Of a stretch of 64,000 bases of DNA, positions 26,946 through 36,023 are shown in pieces. The position numbers and the translations under genes are program-made. Source of the stretch: Aquibacillus kalidii (GTDB taxonomy: Bacteria; Bacillota; Bacilli; Bacillales; Amphibacillaceae); assembly GCF_014280935.1 (NCBI RefSeq), contig NZ_JACLZI010000044.1, positions 62,001-126,000 of the forward strand. The letters are read 5' to 3'. Under the pieces are notes generated by a model that did no database searches, was not told the origin of the DNA, and saw only the letters and a list, made by a program, of their open reading frames with translations. Each line of letters begins with the position of its first letter. Position 1 is the first letter of the stretch.

Positions 26946-28124
26946 ATATGCTAAACTAAATAATCCTTTTATGTGGGAGAGGTAACGAATGTTACTAGCT
27001 TCTTTCATTAAGGAAGCAGGCATACCTTTAAGTTGAGTAGCATTTGCCCCAACTGTAGCTACTGCATCTTTACGACCAAGACTAGCAAGTGTACCTGAGT
27101 TTACTGGACTGAATTCTTCAAAGTCTTTACCCATTAAATATGCGTATAGGTTGTACCCGATTAATTCACCCATTTGCCATGCAATTTGAGCAGTTGGTGG
27201 CTGTGGACGTTCTTCACCAGGTTTGAAATAAACTGCACTATCACCAGCAATAAATACATCTTGGTGAGATGTTGACTGTAAATACTGATTCACAGTTGCG
27301 CGGCCTCTATTTACTTCTAAACCTGACTCTCCAACTAATGGATTACCTTGTACGCCACCAGTCCAAACAAACGTGTTTGTTTTAATTTTTTGTCCATCTT
27401 TTAAATCTACAACGTTTCCTTCTACACCAGTTACAGGAAGACCAGTTAAGAACTGAACTCCACGAGATTCTAGACTTTGCATTGCTCTGTCAATAAGTTC
27501 GTCTGATAGCATTGGAAGAACTTTAGGACCAGCTTCCACAAGTAACAATTTAATTTTGTTATAGTCTACACCGTATTTTTTAGTTAGTTCAGGTAGTTCA
27601 TCAGCAAGTTCTCCAACTAGTTCGACACCAGTTAATCCACCACCGCCGATTAAGATGGTAGCATCTTCTTCTTTTCCTGAATTAGCAAATTCACGAATGC
27701 GTTCTTCGACATGTTTACGGATATAATTCGCTTCATCAGCTGACTTTAATACAAGGCTATTTTCTTCAAGACCCGGAATACCGAAGTAAGCAGTTGTACT
27801 ACCTAGCGCTACAACTAGTGCATCATACGTAAGGAAAGATCCATCAGATAATTGTACTTGTTTTTTATCAACTGCGAATGATTCAACTTTGGCAATTCTA
27901 AGTGCGATGTCCTTGTTTTTAATAAGCTTCTCAAGTGGCATTGCGACTGCTTGCTCACTTACATTACCAGCTGCAAGTCGGTGTAATTCTGTAATAATTT
28001 GGTGTGTTGGAGTCTGGTTTACTAAAGTCACTTCTGCTTCTGATTGATTTAAATATTTTCTAACAGTTAAAGCGGAAAGAAGTCCCCCGTAACCAGCACC
28101 TATGATGACGATCTTTTTAGACAT
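26943..28124 (-). CDS. ndh: type II NADH dehydrogenase
   Basis: A 393-residue single-subunit NADH:quinone oxidoreductase. It has an N-terminal FAD-binding motif (IVIIGAGYGGLLSAL), a second Rossmann site for NADH (ATILIGGGGLTGVELVGEL, about 155-175), and an FAD-contacting DVFIAGDSAVY near 290. The C-terminal amphipathic stretch should bind the membrane face. It passes electrons from NADH to menaquinone without pumping protons. The gene follows a DUF1641 gene by 37 bases, matching B. subtilis yjlC-ndh, so it is assigned as ndh. That operon is under Rex control in B. subtilis, and a Rex-like site is present here. Confidence 0.92.
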   Translation of the reverse strand: MSKKIVIIGAGYGGLLSALTVRKYLNQSEAEVTLVNQTPTHQIITELHRLAAGNVSEQAVAMPLEKLIKNKDIALRIAKVESFAVDKKQVQLSDGSFLTYDALVVALGSTTAYFGIPGLEENSLVLKSADEANYIRKHVEERIREFANSGKEEDATILIGGGGLTGVELVGELADELPELTKKYGVDYNKIKLLLVEAGPKVLPMLSDELIDRAMQSLESRGVQFLTGLPVTGVEGNVVDLKDGQKIKTNTFVWTGGVQGNPLVGESGLEVNRGRATVNQYLQSTSHQDVFIAGDSAVYFKPGEERPQPPTAQIAWQMGELIGYNLYAYLMGKDFEEFSPVNSGTLASLGRKDAVATVGANATQLKGMPASLMKEASNIRYLSHIKGLFSLAY

Positions 28125-28161
28125 GTTTTCTCCTCCATTTTAAAATAAAGTCTTTTGAAGA

Positions 28162-28578
28162 TTATTTGCGTTCTGCTGAGATTTTAAGGTAAGCATTAAC
28201 GAAACGGAAAAGTTTCTGTGCCTGAGGATCCTTTAACATTTTTAAAAGTCCAAACAGCCCAATAACTTCTGTACTCTTTTCTGACTCATCCTTTGCTTCG
28301 ATTGCAGTTGCCGCTACATTTTTCACTGATGACTTAATTGGTTCTACCATTTCGGTAATCGCACCAACAGTATCACTCTTGAACACATCGTCAGTTGCAA
28401 ATGATTGAACAGTGTCATACGACTTAGATAGAAGCGTTACTAATTCTGTTAGCTTAGGAAGTTCCTTAATTAATGTAGTTAATGACTCCTGTACTTGAGG
28501 ATCTAGAAGCTGTTCAAGTAATTCTTTCTCTGAAACTGACTTATGTTGATCGTTTTCTTGTTGAAATGACTCTGACAT
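28162..28578 (-). CDS. DUF1641 protein (YjlC-like)
   Basis: A 138-residue soluble, mostly helical protein. The DUF1641 core is seen in LTTLIKELPKLTELVTLLSKSYDTVQS and in VIGLFGLLKMLKDPQAQKLFRFV near the C-terminus. The same family (YjlC) is coded upstream of ndh in B. subtilis, and other members accompany formate dehydrogenase-like genes; it is thought to support redox enzymes but has no known activity. AGGAGG precedes the ATG. First gene of the unit with ndh. Confidence 0.85.
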   Translation of the reverse strand: MSESFQQENDQHKSVSEKELLEQLLDPQVQESLTTLIKELPKLTELVTLLSKSYDTVQSFATDDVFKSDTVGAITEMVEPIKSSVKNVAATAIEAKDESEKSTEVIGLFGLLKMLKDPQAQKLFRFVNAYLKISAERK

Positions 28579-28679
28579 AACTTTTCCTCCTAATAGAACA
28601 TTCTTTTTAATTATTTATGTAAAAGAGTAATGGAAGACAGTTAACCAACCCTTTTAAAAACAAGCTATGATTCCAAAAT

Positions 28680-28696
28680 AGTGATTATATTCACAT
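28680..28696 (-). promoter_or_regulatory. possible Rex operator over a -10 box, upstream of DUF1641-ndh
   Basis: On the minus strand TGTGAATATAATCACT forms an inverted repeat (GTGA/TCAC) close to the Rex consensus TTGTGAAWWWWTTCACAA, with about three mismatches. It encloses TATAAT, a perfect -10 box, about 100 bases before the DUF1641 start. A repressor here would block RNA polymerase. No good -35 box is seen 17 bases upstream. Confidence 0.5.
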
Positions 28697-29151
28697 TAAA
28701 TTGCCCTACATAATATTAAATAAAGAAAATATATTATTACTGCTTATTTTGCAATAAAGTAATGACGGCTATTCAGATAATGAATATACTTTCTTTACTT
28801 TTTGTTCTTTTAAATCTGCCATACTATCTAATTTTATCAGTAATTTTGAATTCTAACAATCAAAGAGTACATATTGTCACAAATTATAATAAATACCGTA
28901 TTTATTTCACCAATATGTAAGTAAATCTAACTGTGTATAAGTTTATATCTACAATTTTAACATGTATTTCAGCATGATTCCTCCGACTATTATCCATTAA
29001 TTCCTATTTTATTACTTTTGTGTTAAACCAACAACAATGTTCTTCACAAAAAATAACCGCCACTTAATCAAAAATAATTAATTAATAATCACTTCATTCG
29101 TTAAATTAAAATATATATTTACTATTGACATTGTACGACTAAACAACAAGT
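28697..29151. other. AT-rich intergenic region without visible genes
   Basis: About 450 very AT-rich bases between the DUF1641 promoter and the arsC terminator. I find no open frame with a ribosome site and no repeat or RNA motif that I recognise. Confidence 0.6.
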
Positions 29152-29183
29152 AAAAAATCAGGGACGTATAAAATCGTCCCTGA
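29152..29183 (-). terminator. terminator of the ars operon
   Basis: TCAGGGACG and CGTCCCTGA form a perfect 9-bp stem around an 8-base loop; the minus strand then has six T. It lies 14 bases past the arsC stop. Confidence 0.9.
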
Positions 29184-29196
29184 ATCCTTTTCTTTT

Positions 29197-29616
29197 CTAT
29201 TCACCTGTATCAGCAAAACGCTTAATTCGTTCACCTATTTGATCACGAACACGTTGGAAAACTTGCCATTTTTCTTCATCAGTACCTTCTGCTTTCGCCG
29301 GATCATCAAATCCCCAATGTTCACGTTTCACACTAGGAGGGGTTACTGGGCATTTGTCCGCAGCATCACCACAAAGCGTTACAGCTAATGTAGCATTATT
29401 TAGAATATCTGGATCTATAATATCTGAAGTTTGATCGGATATGTCAATCTCCACTTCATTCATCGCTTTAACTGCATTTGGATTCAATCCATGTGCTTCA
29501 ATACCTGCACTTTTCACATTCCAATCCTCACCTAAATATTGTTTAGCCCAACCCTCAGCCATTTGACTACGGCAAGAATTACCAGTACATAAGAAGTAAA
29601 TCGTTTTTTTAGACAT
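29197..29616 (-). CDS. arsC: thioredoxin-coupled arsenate reductase
   Basis: A 139-residue enzyme of the low-molecular-weight phosphatase fold, the B. subtilis/S. aureus ArsC class. C10 and C15 form the P-loop CTGNSCRS, and C82 and C89 ([11 protein letters not shown]) are the two shuttle cysteines; the order matches the three-cysteine relay of the family, regenerated by thioredoxin. It reduces arsenate to arsenite, which ArsB then exports. It is the last gene of arsR-arsB-arsC, 20 bases after arsB. Confidence 0.96.
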   Translation of the reverse strand: MSKKTIYFLCTGNSCRSQMAEGWAKQYLGEDWNVKSAGIEAHGLNPNAVKAMNEVEIDISDQTSDIIDPDILNNATLAVTLCGDAADKCPVTPPSVKREHWGFDDPAKAEGTDEEKWQVFQRVRDQIGERIKRFADTGE

Positions 29617-29636
29617 ATTTACATAGTCTCCTTCAT

Positions 29637-30935
29637 TTAAAATATTAATAATGTTAGATATAGCCCTACTAATGTAATAAATAATATTGGGATAGTTAAA
29701 ATAATTCCTGTTTTAAAGTAAGTACCCCAGGAAATCTTAACCCCTTTTTGAGATAAAACATGAAGCCATAACAATGTAGCTAATGAACCAATCGGAGTAA
29801 TTTTAGGTCCTAAATCGGAACCAATTACATTGGCATAAATAAGGGCTTCTCTTATTACTCCAGATGTACTCGTTTCAGCAATTGCCAAGGCATCTATCAT
29901 TACTGTAGGCATGTTGTTCATAATCGAAGATAAAATAGCAGCGATAAAACCCATACCGATTGTGGCTACAAATAATCCTTGCTCAGCACTAGCTTGAATT
30001 AACTTAGCTAATACATCCGTTAGCCCTGCATTCTTTAGTCCATATACGACAACATACATTCCTATGGAGAAGAACACAATTGCCCAGGGTGCACCTTTTA
30101 TAACTGTTTTAGTATCTACTTCCTTACTTTCCCTAGCCATTATTAAAAAGAAAATGGCAATAATACCTGCTACAATTGAGACAGGCAAATTAACAAACTC
30201 GCTAACAAAATACCCAACTAATAATATTCCAAGTACATACCAAGAAATACGGAACATACGTAAATCTTTTATCGCATCAGCTGGTTCTTTTAATTGATCG
30301 ATATTATACGTACGTGGAATACTTTTTCTAAAATAAATCAACAAAACAGTGATTGTCGCTGCAAGTGAGAACAGATTTGGGATAATCATTCTAGATGCAT
30401 ATTCAACGAAACCAATATCAAAGAAATCTGCTGATACAATATTAACAAGATTACTCACTATCAATGGTAACGAGGTAGTATCCGCAATAAATCCACTTGC
30501 CATAATAAATGGAAAGACCATTTTTTCATTGAAATTGAGGTTACGCACCATCGCTAGAACGATTGGTGTAAGAATTAAAGCAGCACCATCATTTGCAAAA
30601 AATGCAGCAACAATTGCGCCAAGGATACTGACATAAATAAACATCTTTACCCCGTTACCATTAGCTGCTCGTGCCATATGTAAGGCTGCCCATTCAAAAA
30701 ATCCAATTTCATCTAGTATTAACGAAATAATAATAATAGCAATAAACGCCAAGGTAGCATTCCAAACTATTTCTGTTACAGCGATAACATCAGTCAATCC
30801 AACTACTCCCGCCAATAACGCAACAATTGCCCCACCACAAGCAGACCATCCAATTGATAATCCCTTTGGTTGCCATATTACTAGGACAAGCGTTATAAGG
30901 AAGATAACCGATGCCAGTAAAATTGATGTTGACAC
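29637..30935 (-). CDS. arsB: arsenite efflux membrane protein ArsB
   Basis: About 432 residues and roughly eleven to twelve hydrophobic segments of the ArsB/NhaD ion-transporter superfamily. Family motifs include [20 protein letters not shown] (about 115-135) and [21 protein letters not shown] near 385. It pumps arsenite or antimonite out, driven by membrane potential or with an ArsA ATPase, which is not present here. The frame opens at 30959, inside the arsR stop region; GGAGGG lies 7 bases before a GTG at 30935, which is taken as the start and removes the overlap with arsR. Confidence 0.94.
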   Translation of the reverse strand: MSTSILLASVIFLITLVLVIWQPKGLSIGWSACGGAIVALLAGVVGLTDVIAVTEIVWNATLAFIAIIIISLILDEIGFFEWAALHMARAANGNGVKMFIYVSILGAIVAAFFANDGAALILTPIVLAMVRNLNFNEKMVFPFIMASGFIADTTSLPLIVSNLVNIVSADFFDIGFVEYASRMIIPNLFSLAATITVLLIYFRKSIPRTYNIDQLKEPADAIKDLRMFRISWYVLGILLVGYFVSEFVNLPVSIVAGIIAIFFLIMARESKEVDTKTVIKGAPWAIVFFSIGMYVVVYGLKNAGLTDVLAKLIQASAEQGLFVATIGMGFIAAILSSIMNNMPTVMIDALAIAETSTSGVIREALIYANVIGSDLGPKITPIGSLATLLWLHVLSQKGVKISWGTYFKTGIILTIPILFITLVGLYLTLLIF

Positions 30936-30949
30936 ATTTATCCCTCCAA

Positions 30950-31294
30950 TTAACAACATGTAATTCTTGTACCTTTTTCTTCTAGTTCTTTTAAATGATA
31001 GTTTTGGTCAGGCAATTGATTAATAACTTGCTGTATAAAGCTATAGTACTCATTGCTTTTATTCATGGAATAAAAGATCCACTGTCCCCTTCTTTCTTCT
31101 TTCACTAACCCAACATCCCTCAATTTACGAAGATGTTGACTAATTGAAGGTTGACTAGTTTTAAATATTTCTACGAATTCACACACACAACAATCATGAG
31201 TATCAAGAATTTTCATCATCGTTAAACGTGTTTTATCGCCCAATAACTTTAATAGCATTGCAGCCTTATCAATTTCAACTTGAGTTTTAATCAT
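30950..31294 (-). CDS. arsR: arsenical resistance repressor ArsR
   Basis: A 114-residue winged-helix repressor of the ArsR/SmtB family. The metalloid site is DCCVCEF in the recognition-helix region (equivalent to ELCVCDL), and the C-terminus ends in two further cysteines (RITCC). The DNA-binding helix reads [19 protein letters not shown]. It represses arsRBC until arsenite binds. GGAGGTG lies 8 bases before the ATG at 31294, so the longer frame from 31309 is not used. First gene of the operon; a good sigma-A promoter lies upstream. Confidence 0.95.
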   Translation of the reverse strand: MIKTQVEIDKAAMLLKLLGDKTRLTMMKILDTHDCCVCEFVEIFKTSQPSISQHLRKLRDVGLVKEERRGQWIFYSMNKSNEYYSFIQQVINQLPDQNYHLKELEEKGTRITCC

Positions 31295-31323
31295 AGAGAA
31301 CACCTCCATTCATTCTGGATATT

Positions 31324-31352
31324 ACTATATAATAATTTACTTATATATTCAA
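31324..31352 (-). promoter_or_regulatory. sigma-A promoter of the ars operon
   Basis: On the minus strand TTGAAT (-35, 31347-31352) and TATAGT (-10, 31324-31329) are spaced by exactly 17 bases, about 30 bases before arsR. The spacer is rich in ATATAA/TTATTATAT half-repeats and could be the ArsR operator. Confidence 0.65.
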
Positions 31353-31477
31353 ATGAATTTTTTCTATAGGTTTACAAACATTTCTAAGGAGTTGTTTATG
31401 CTTCAAATGAATGTTAAGAATTTGTAAACTCTAATACAACCACTTGAAAAGAACCCTTCCTTCTTGTAAACTTCCAT

Positions 31478-31508
31478 TATCGAATTTCGATATTGGTATT
31501 CGATATTA
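31478..31508. promoter_or_regulatory. probable PadR operator before padR-chrA
   Basis: TATCGAATTTCGATA (31478-31492) is a perfect 15-base palindrome, and its half-site TTCGATATTA is repeated at 31499-31508. It ends about 20 bases before the padR start and lies where the -10 region is expected, after a possible -35 TTGTAA at 31464. Autoregulation by the PadR protein is the simplest reading. Confidence 0.55.
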
Positions 31509-31526
31509 TAGAGAAGGTGATTGATT

Positions 31527-31835
31527 TTGGAAGACAAAGTGTTACGAAAGTTGTTTCTCGGTTTCATTCATATCCACATTTTACACCACGCAAAGGAACA
31601 TCCCGTCTATGGGGCATGGATGGTCGAGGAATTACAGGAGCATGGGTATAAAATTAGCTCTGGTACGTTATACCCTATTTTACACACAATGGAAACGGAT
31701 GGCCTCTTAGACAGAGAGGATCGAACCGTAGAAGGAAAAGTGAGAAAGTATTACACAACAACAGACAAAGGAAATCAAGTATTAGTTGAAGCAAGAAAGA
31801 AAGCTTATGAGCTTTTTAAAGAAATAAGAGATTAA
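31527..31835 (+). CDS. PadR family transcriptional regulator
   Basis: About 102 residues. The PadR winged helix is complete: HILHHAKEHPVYGAWMVEELQEHGYKIS at 15-45, then SGTLYPILHTMETDGLLDREDR and the wing RKYYTTTDKGNQVL. There is no long C-terminal helical tail, so it is the short PadR-s2 type. A TTG at 31527 lies 9 bases after AAGG and is preferred over the TTG at 31521. It lies 18 bases before chrA and probably controls it, as PadR-chrA pairs do in other Bacillaceae. The signal (chromate or other) is not shown. Confidence 0.88.
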   Translation: MEDKVLRKLFLGFIHIHILHHAKEHPVYGAWMVEELQEHGYKISSGTLYPILHTMETDGLLDREDRTVEGKVRKYYTTTDKGNQVLVEARKKAYELFKEIRD

Positions 31836-31853
31836 CTAAAGAAGGTGATGATA

Positions 31854-33041
31854 TTGAAAGAAAAGAAAACAGGAATAAAGGCATTGTTAGAAATTCTAAT
31901 CATTTCTACTAGACTTGGGCTATCCTCATTTGGTGGACCCGTTGCTCACCTAGGCTACTTTCATAATGAATATATTCAACGTAAAAAATGGATGGATGAA
32001 AAGAGCTACGCAGACTTAGTTGCCCTATGTCAGTTCCTTCCTGGTCCTGCAAGTAGTCAAGTTGGGATTGGAATTGGCGTTATGCGCGCTGGTGCTTTAG
32101 GGGGAATTATTTCCTTTATTGGCTTTACACTTCCTTCGGTGCTTGCTCTTATCCTTTTCGCACTGGTTCTCGAGGGTTTAGACGTTGCCGATGCTGGATG
32201 GATTCATGGATTAAAAATAGTAGCTGTCGCAGTTGTTGCTCATGCAATTGTTGGGATGTCAAAGAAGTTAACTCCTGATGTAGAAAGAAAAACAATTGCT
32301 TTATTAGCGTTAGTTACTACCCTATTATGGCAAACTGCATTTTCTCAAGTTGGCATTATCCTAATTGCTGCCATCATCGGTTTTTTGCTCTATAGGAATC
32401 ATAGTACTACCGAAGATGCCGATATACAGGTACCTATATCAAAAAGGTTTGCTATCATATGTATTTCTTTATTTTTTGGATTACTAATTCTTCTGCCGTT
32501 TTTAAGAGAGGTTACTACACTTAACTGGATTGCTATGTTTGATAGTTTTTATCGGTCTGGCTCATTAGTATTTGGTGGTGGCCACGTTGTCTTGCCGTTA
32601 TTGGAACGTGAATTTGTTCCAACAGGCTGGCTAAGTGAAGAGTCTTTCTTAGCTGGTTATGGTGCAGCACAGGCTGTTCCTGGGCCTTTATTTACCTTTG
32701 CGGCCTATCTTGGTGCCGTCATGAATGGATGGCAAGGCGGCTTGTTAGCAACAGTGGCAATCTTCTTACCTGCTTTTCTACTTATCTATGGCACATTACC
32801 TTTTTGGGGGTCTTTACGACGTAATCCGAAAATTAAAGGGGCATTGATGGGGGTAAATGCTGCTGTTATCGGCATATTAATATCTGCCTTTTATCAACCA
32901 ATTTGGACTAGCTCCATTTTAGCACCTATAGACTTTGCATTTGCTGCTATTTTGTTCAGCATGTTAGTTTATTGGAAACTTCCACCTTGGATTATTGTAG
33001 TTACTGGTGCATTGGGCGGAGCATTGCTGTCTTTCATTTAA
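31854..33041 (+). CDS. chrA: chromate transporter ChrA (fused two-domain form)
   Basis: About 395 residues with ten or more hydrophobic segments and two homologous halves, the long-chain ChrA of the CHR family. The first half has LGLSSFGGPVAHLGYFHNEY and LCQFLPGPASSQVGIGIG; the second repeats it as SGSLVFGGGHVVLPLLEREF and GYGAAQAVPGPLFTFAAYLGA. It exports chromate, taken up by sulfate permeases, out of the cell. GAAGG lies 8 bases before a TTG at 31854, chosen over the GTG/ATG that touch that site. A strong terminator follows. Confidence 0.93.
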   Translation: MKEKKTGIKALLEILIISTRLGLSSFGGPVAHLGYFHNEYIQRKKWMDEKSYADLVALCQFLPGPASSQVGIGIGVMRAGALGGIISFIGFTLPSVLALILFALVLEGLDVADAGWIHGLKIVAVAVVAHAIVGMSKKLTPDVERKTIALLALVTTLLWQTAFSQVGIILIAAIIGFLLYRNHSTTEDADIQVPISKRFAIICISLFFGLLILLPFLREVTTLNWIAMFDSFYRSGSLVFGGGHVVLPLLEREFVPTGWLSEESFLAGYGAAQAVPGPLFTFAAYLGAVMNGWQGGLLATVAIFLPAFLLIYGTLPFWGSLRRNPKIKGALMGVNAAVIGILISAFYQPIWTSSILAPIDFAFAAILFSMLVYWKLPPWIIVVTGALGGALLSFI

Positions 33042-33074
33042 ATGATTTACAATTATAATATAGGAACACTTAAA

Positions 33075-33107
33075 CCGCTCAGAAAATAAGCTCTGAGCGG
33101 CTTTTTT
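33075..33107 (+). terminator. terminator after chrA
   Basis: CCGCTCAGA and TCTGAGCGG form a perfect 9-bp stem around 8 bases and are followed by CTTTTTT. Confidence 0.92.
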
Positions 33108-33235
33108 ATTTATTTTAATACTGAAGAAGGCTTCTTTGCGCATGCTTTACTGCTATAAGCAATAGCGCATAAACTCTTAAGTAATGAAAAGCTTTTTCAA
33201 TCCTCACCCGTTAAGTGAAAAGATTTCACTTTTGT

Positions 33236-33844
33236 TTAATCGTCCATTTTTATAACAACTTCAAAACCAGTTAGTTTTTGATATGGTACTTTATATTCTT
33301 TAAAGATTAACTTAATATTTGAAAAATCATCAGGCAATGCTGGGGATACAGTGAACGTAAAAGAATGATGTCCTCCTGACCCTCCACCGAAATTATTTTG
33401 ACAGTCATAATTAGTCCCTTTTCCTTCTATAGAAAGGTCAAAAAATGTATGTTCTTGTATTGGTAATTCCTCATCAAAAACTTCTTTGTCAATATTAAAA
33501 TGTACGACACTTGCATTTTTAAACTGACGAACAAAAGTTACCGAATAAAATATATTATCCTTTTCAAATGATTTTAAAACGGGAATATTCCTCAGAAATC
33601 CTTTTGGCTCTATATCCGGTCTGTATATTTCTTCGTTTAAAAAATGTGAAAATACACTGTTTAGAAAATCTTCATAGAAATGATACTTTATTGACCACTT
33701 GGAAATAAGTTGTTTAGTTGGAAAACCAGGGTTATTATTGGAACGTTCTTTTCGATGCGCCATTAATTCACATATTTGTTCATCAATTGATTCAATCTTT
33801 GTATCATAGTGGTCTGTTGGTGGTTCAAAGGACATTCGTTTCAT
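33236..33844 (-). CDS. protein of unknown function, 202 residues
   Basis: I do not recognise this family. The start is well supported: GGAGGTG lies 7 bases before the ATG. Residues 10-45 form a helix with a pattern (IDEQICELMAHRKERS) that resembles the first helix of chorismate-mutase-like or DNA-binding proteins in Bacillus. The rest is predicted beta-rich, with a Gly/His-rich loop FGGGSGGHHSFTFTV near 150 and an even hydrophobic pattern to the C-terminus (IKLIFKEYKVPYQKLTGFEVVIK). No signal peptide or membrane segment. It stands alone between chrA and the FMN reductase operon; no function can be offered. Confidence 0.75.
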   Translation of the reverse strand: MKRMSFEPPTDHYDTKIESIDEQICELMAHRKERSNNNPGFPTKQLISKWSIKYHFYEDFLNSVFSHFLNEEIYRPDIEPKGFLRNIPVLKSFEKDNIFYSVTFVRQFKNASVVHFNIDKEVFDEELPIQEHTFFDLSIEGKGTNYDCQNNFGGGSGGHHSFTFTVSPALPDDFSNIKLIFKEYKVPYQKLTGFEVVIKMDD

Positions 33845-34087
33845 ATGTACACCTCCAAAAAATTAAATTCTAACAGATAAATTGCTTTTTATTCTAAACC
33901 CTTATATGTCAAAAAGTCGATTCATTATTCCCCCTCTATATTACCATAAATATCCATCTCCCATAAAAGTTAGTACAATGTTTTGCAAGCAAACCTTTAA
34001 GCTGAGAGTTTACCTCGTACACTATAACAGGTGCTAATCAGAGTCTTCATTCACCTTCAGTTCATTATCAAGGCTGTAAAACCAAAA

Positions 34088-34125
34088 AATCAGCAGTCCA
34101 ATATAAGGAAATTGGATTGCTGATT
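34088..34125 (-). terminator. terminator after the FMN reductase gene
   Basis: AATCAGCAGTCCAAT and ATTGGATTGCTGATT form a long stem around 8 bases, and the minus strand continues with six T, 24 bases past the stop. The remaining 240 bases up to the next gene (33845-34087) show nothing I can name. Confidence 0.88.
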
Positions 34126-34148
34126 TCATTTGTTTTCTTAAACACTAA

Positions 34149-34715
34149 TTAAAAATCATACTCTGCTTCTTTTGCCTCGCGTACTTTTTGATATGTTTCT
34201 GTTAAGACAACTGTATCTTCCACTAATCGATCAAGTCGGAACAGTACATCATCATTCGTAATTTGTTTGCGATAAAAATCTGCTTCCTCAATAAATACAT
34301 ATGTCTGAACCATTTGTGCTTTCATGTAAGCTAAGATCGGTTTTAATTGCTGCTCTGGGATCAAATAATGCTTAGCAGAGCCTGCTGTAACTAGCATACT
34401 TACTACTTTATCTCGAAAAGCATTTACTGGTAGTAAATCAAAAATATTTTTTAACGTTGCAGGTAAAGATGCTTGAAATATTGGAGTTCCAATAATGATG
34501 GCATCTGCTTCCATAATTGTTTTTGTGACGTATCCTGTGTCTCCTTCATATTCCATAAAGTTTCTTCCATCACTAAATTGAACATCAAATTCAGCAAGGT
34601 CAATTAGTGTTACATCTATTTCAGAATACTTTTCTTTTAATGACTTTATTGTATAATCCATTGCCGTTCGTGTCTTAGAACCGACATTAGATCCGGATAA
34701 TCCAACAATCTTCAT
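34149..34715 (-). CDS. NADPH-dependent FMN reductase family protein
   Basis: A 188-residue flavodoxin-fold protein with the FMN phosphate loop IVGLSGSNVGSKTRT and the family core IIGTPIFQASLPATLKNIFDLL. It is a clear paralogue of the protein at 23683-24231 (shared GTPI-QAS, KH-L-EQLKPIL-Y-K pattern). It lies 12 bases after a luciferase-like flavin monooxygenase gene, so it probably supplies that enzyme with reduced FMN, as SsuE does for SsuD. AGGAGGGG precedes the ATG. The pair is divergent from an HxlR-type regulator. Confidence 0.88.
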   Translation of the reverse strand: MKIVGLSGSNVGSKTRTAMDYTIKSLKEKYSEIDVTLIDLAEFDVQFSDGRNFMEYEGDTGYVTKTIMEADAIIIGTPIFQASLPATLKNIFDLLPVNAFRDKVVSMLVTAGSAKHYLIPEQQLKPILAYMKAQMVQTYVFIEEADFYRKQITNDDVLFRLDRLVEDTVVLTETYQKVREAKEAEYDF

Positions 34716-34727
34716 GTTGCACCCCTC

Positions 34728-35786
34728 CTAATTTTTAGCCGTATATTCTTTAATGGCTGGTAGTATCTCATTACCAATAAGTTCGATATTCTTCATTAAT
34801 CTTTCAAAAGGTACTCCACCAAAATCAATTTGCGCAATATAACGCTGATGACCATATACTTCATGCTGATATAGTATCTTTTCAATGATTTCCTGAGGAC
34901 TTCCTATGTTCATTACATTATGTGGATCGATACCTTGGGCAAAGTGTTGCTTTGGAAAGCCTTGGCCATTCGTTTTCTTCATTCCTTCATTTATATGCGG
35001 ATACATATCTTTAAGAGCTTGTTGAGAAGTTTCTGCTGCATAAAAGAAGCCAGCTGTTGCAACTGGTAATTCATCTGGATTAAATCCACCACGCTCTGCA
35101 GCTTCACGATAGGCATCAATGGTGCGTTTAAATACCGTAACTGGCCCACCTAAATGAGCCATGAACATAGGTACCCCAGCGTAACCTGCCTTTATTGCAC
35201 TTGCAGGTGAACCGCCAACTGCACGCCAAATTGGTAGTTTTCCATTTTTCGGACGTGGTAACACTTCTGCATTTTTCAGAGAGGCACGGTATTCCCCACT
35301 CCAATTGACAACTTCCTCTTCGTTGATTTTTCTTAACAAGTCAAATTTCTCTTCAAATAATGCTTCATAATCCCGAACATTGTAGCCCAATAGATCAAAT
35401 AGACCAATTCTAGAAGCACGACCAGCTATAATTTCCGTTCTTCCTCCTGAAATTAAATCGATTGTCGCAAAGTCTTCGTAAACTCTTACTGGATCAGATG
35501 TACTAATAATGGTAGATGAGCTTCCTAATTTTATATTATTAGTTGCTTGTGCAATAGCGGAAAGTACTACTGTATGTGCTTGGGTTGCAAAATAGTCCTG
35601 ATGGCTTTCACCGACACTAAAAAAGTCTAATCCAGCCTGATCCGCTAACTTAGCATATTCTATGATTTCATTAACACGTTGTTGTGCCGAATTTCTTTCT
35701 CCTGTAACAGGATTTGGTAAGTGGTCACCTAGTGTGTAAATACCAAATTCTAGCCCCTTATTCGGATCGATCCCATATTTATCCAT
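34728..35786 (-). CDS. LLM class flavin-dependent oxidoreductase (luciferase-like)
   Basis: A 352-residue TIM-barrel protein of the bacterial luciferase superfamily. Signatures: FGIYTLGDHLPNPVTGE at the N-terminus, DQAGLDFFSVGESHQ near 53, VLSAIAQATNNIKLGSSST near 85, and IWRAVGGSPASAIKAGYAGVP near 190. Such enzymes use FMNH2 or F420 to oxidise aldehydes, alkanesulfonates or other small molecules; an FMN reductase coded directly downstream points to FMNH2. The substrate is unknown. It is first in the two-gene unit, and its promoter faces the divergent HxlR-type regulator gene. Confidence 0.88.
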   Translation of the reverse strand: MDKYGIDPNKGLEFGIYTLGDHLPNPVTGERNSAQQRVNEIIEYAKLADQAGLDFFSVGESHQDYFATQAHTVVLSAIAQATNNIKLGSSSTIISTSDPVRVYEDFATIDLISGGRTEIIAGRASRIGLFDLLGYNVRDYEALFEEKFDLLRKINEEEVVNWSGEYRASLKNAEVLPRPKNGKLPIWRAVGGSPASAIKAGYAGVPMFMAHLGGPVTVFKRTIDAYREAAERGGFNPDELPVATAGFFYAAETSQQALKDMYPHINEGMKKTNGQGFPKQHFAQGIDPHNVMNIGSPQEIIEKILYQHEVYGHQRYIAQIDFGGVPFERLMKNIELIGNEILPAIKEYTAKN

Positions 35787-36023
35787 ACCTTCTACACCTT
35801 TCTTTCTCTTATATCATACTTTTGACTTTTATGTGTTTAGCTATATTATTATATTAAACAAGGTACTAACTTAAAGTAATTTGCTTAAAGAAACGTCCTA
35901 AATTACTTCCTCATGTTAATTTGCCTTACAAAATATCATTATAGATTATAACGTCGAAATATATAAGTACGCACTTAAAAGTGGTATAGTATACAAAAGG
36001 ATACTTAAGGAGGGTGTTTAAAC

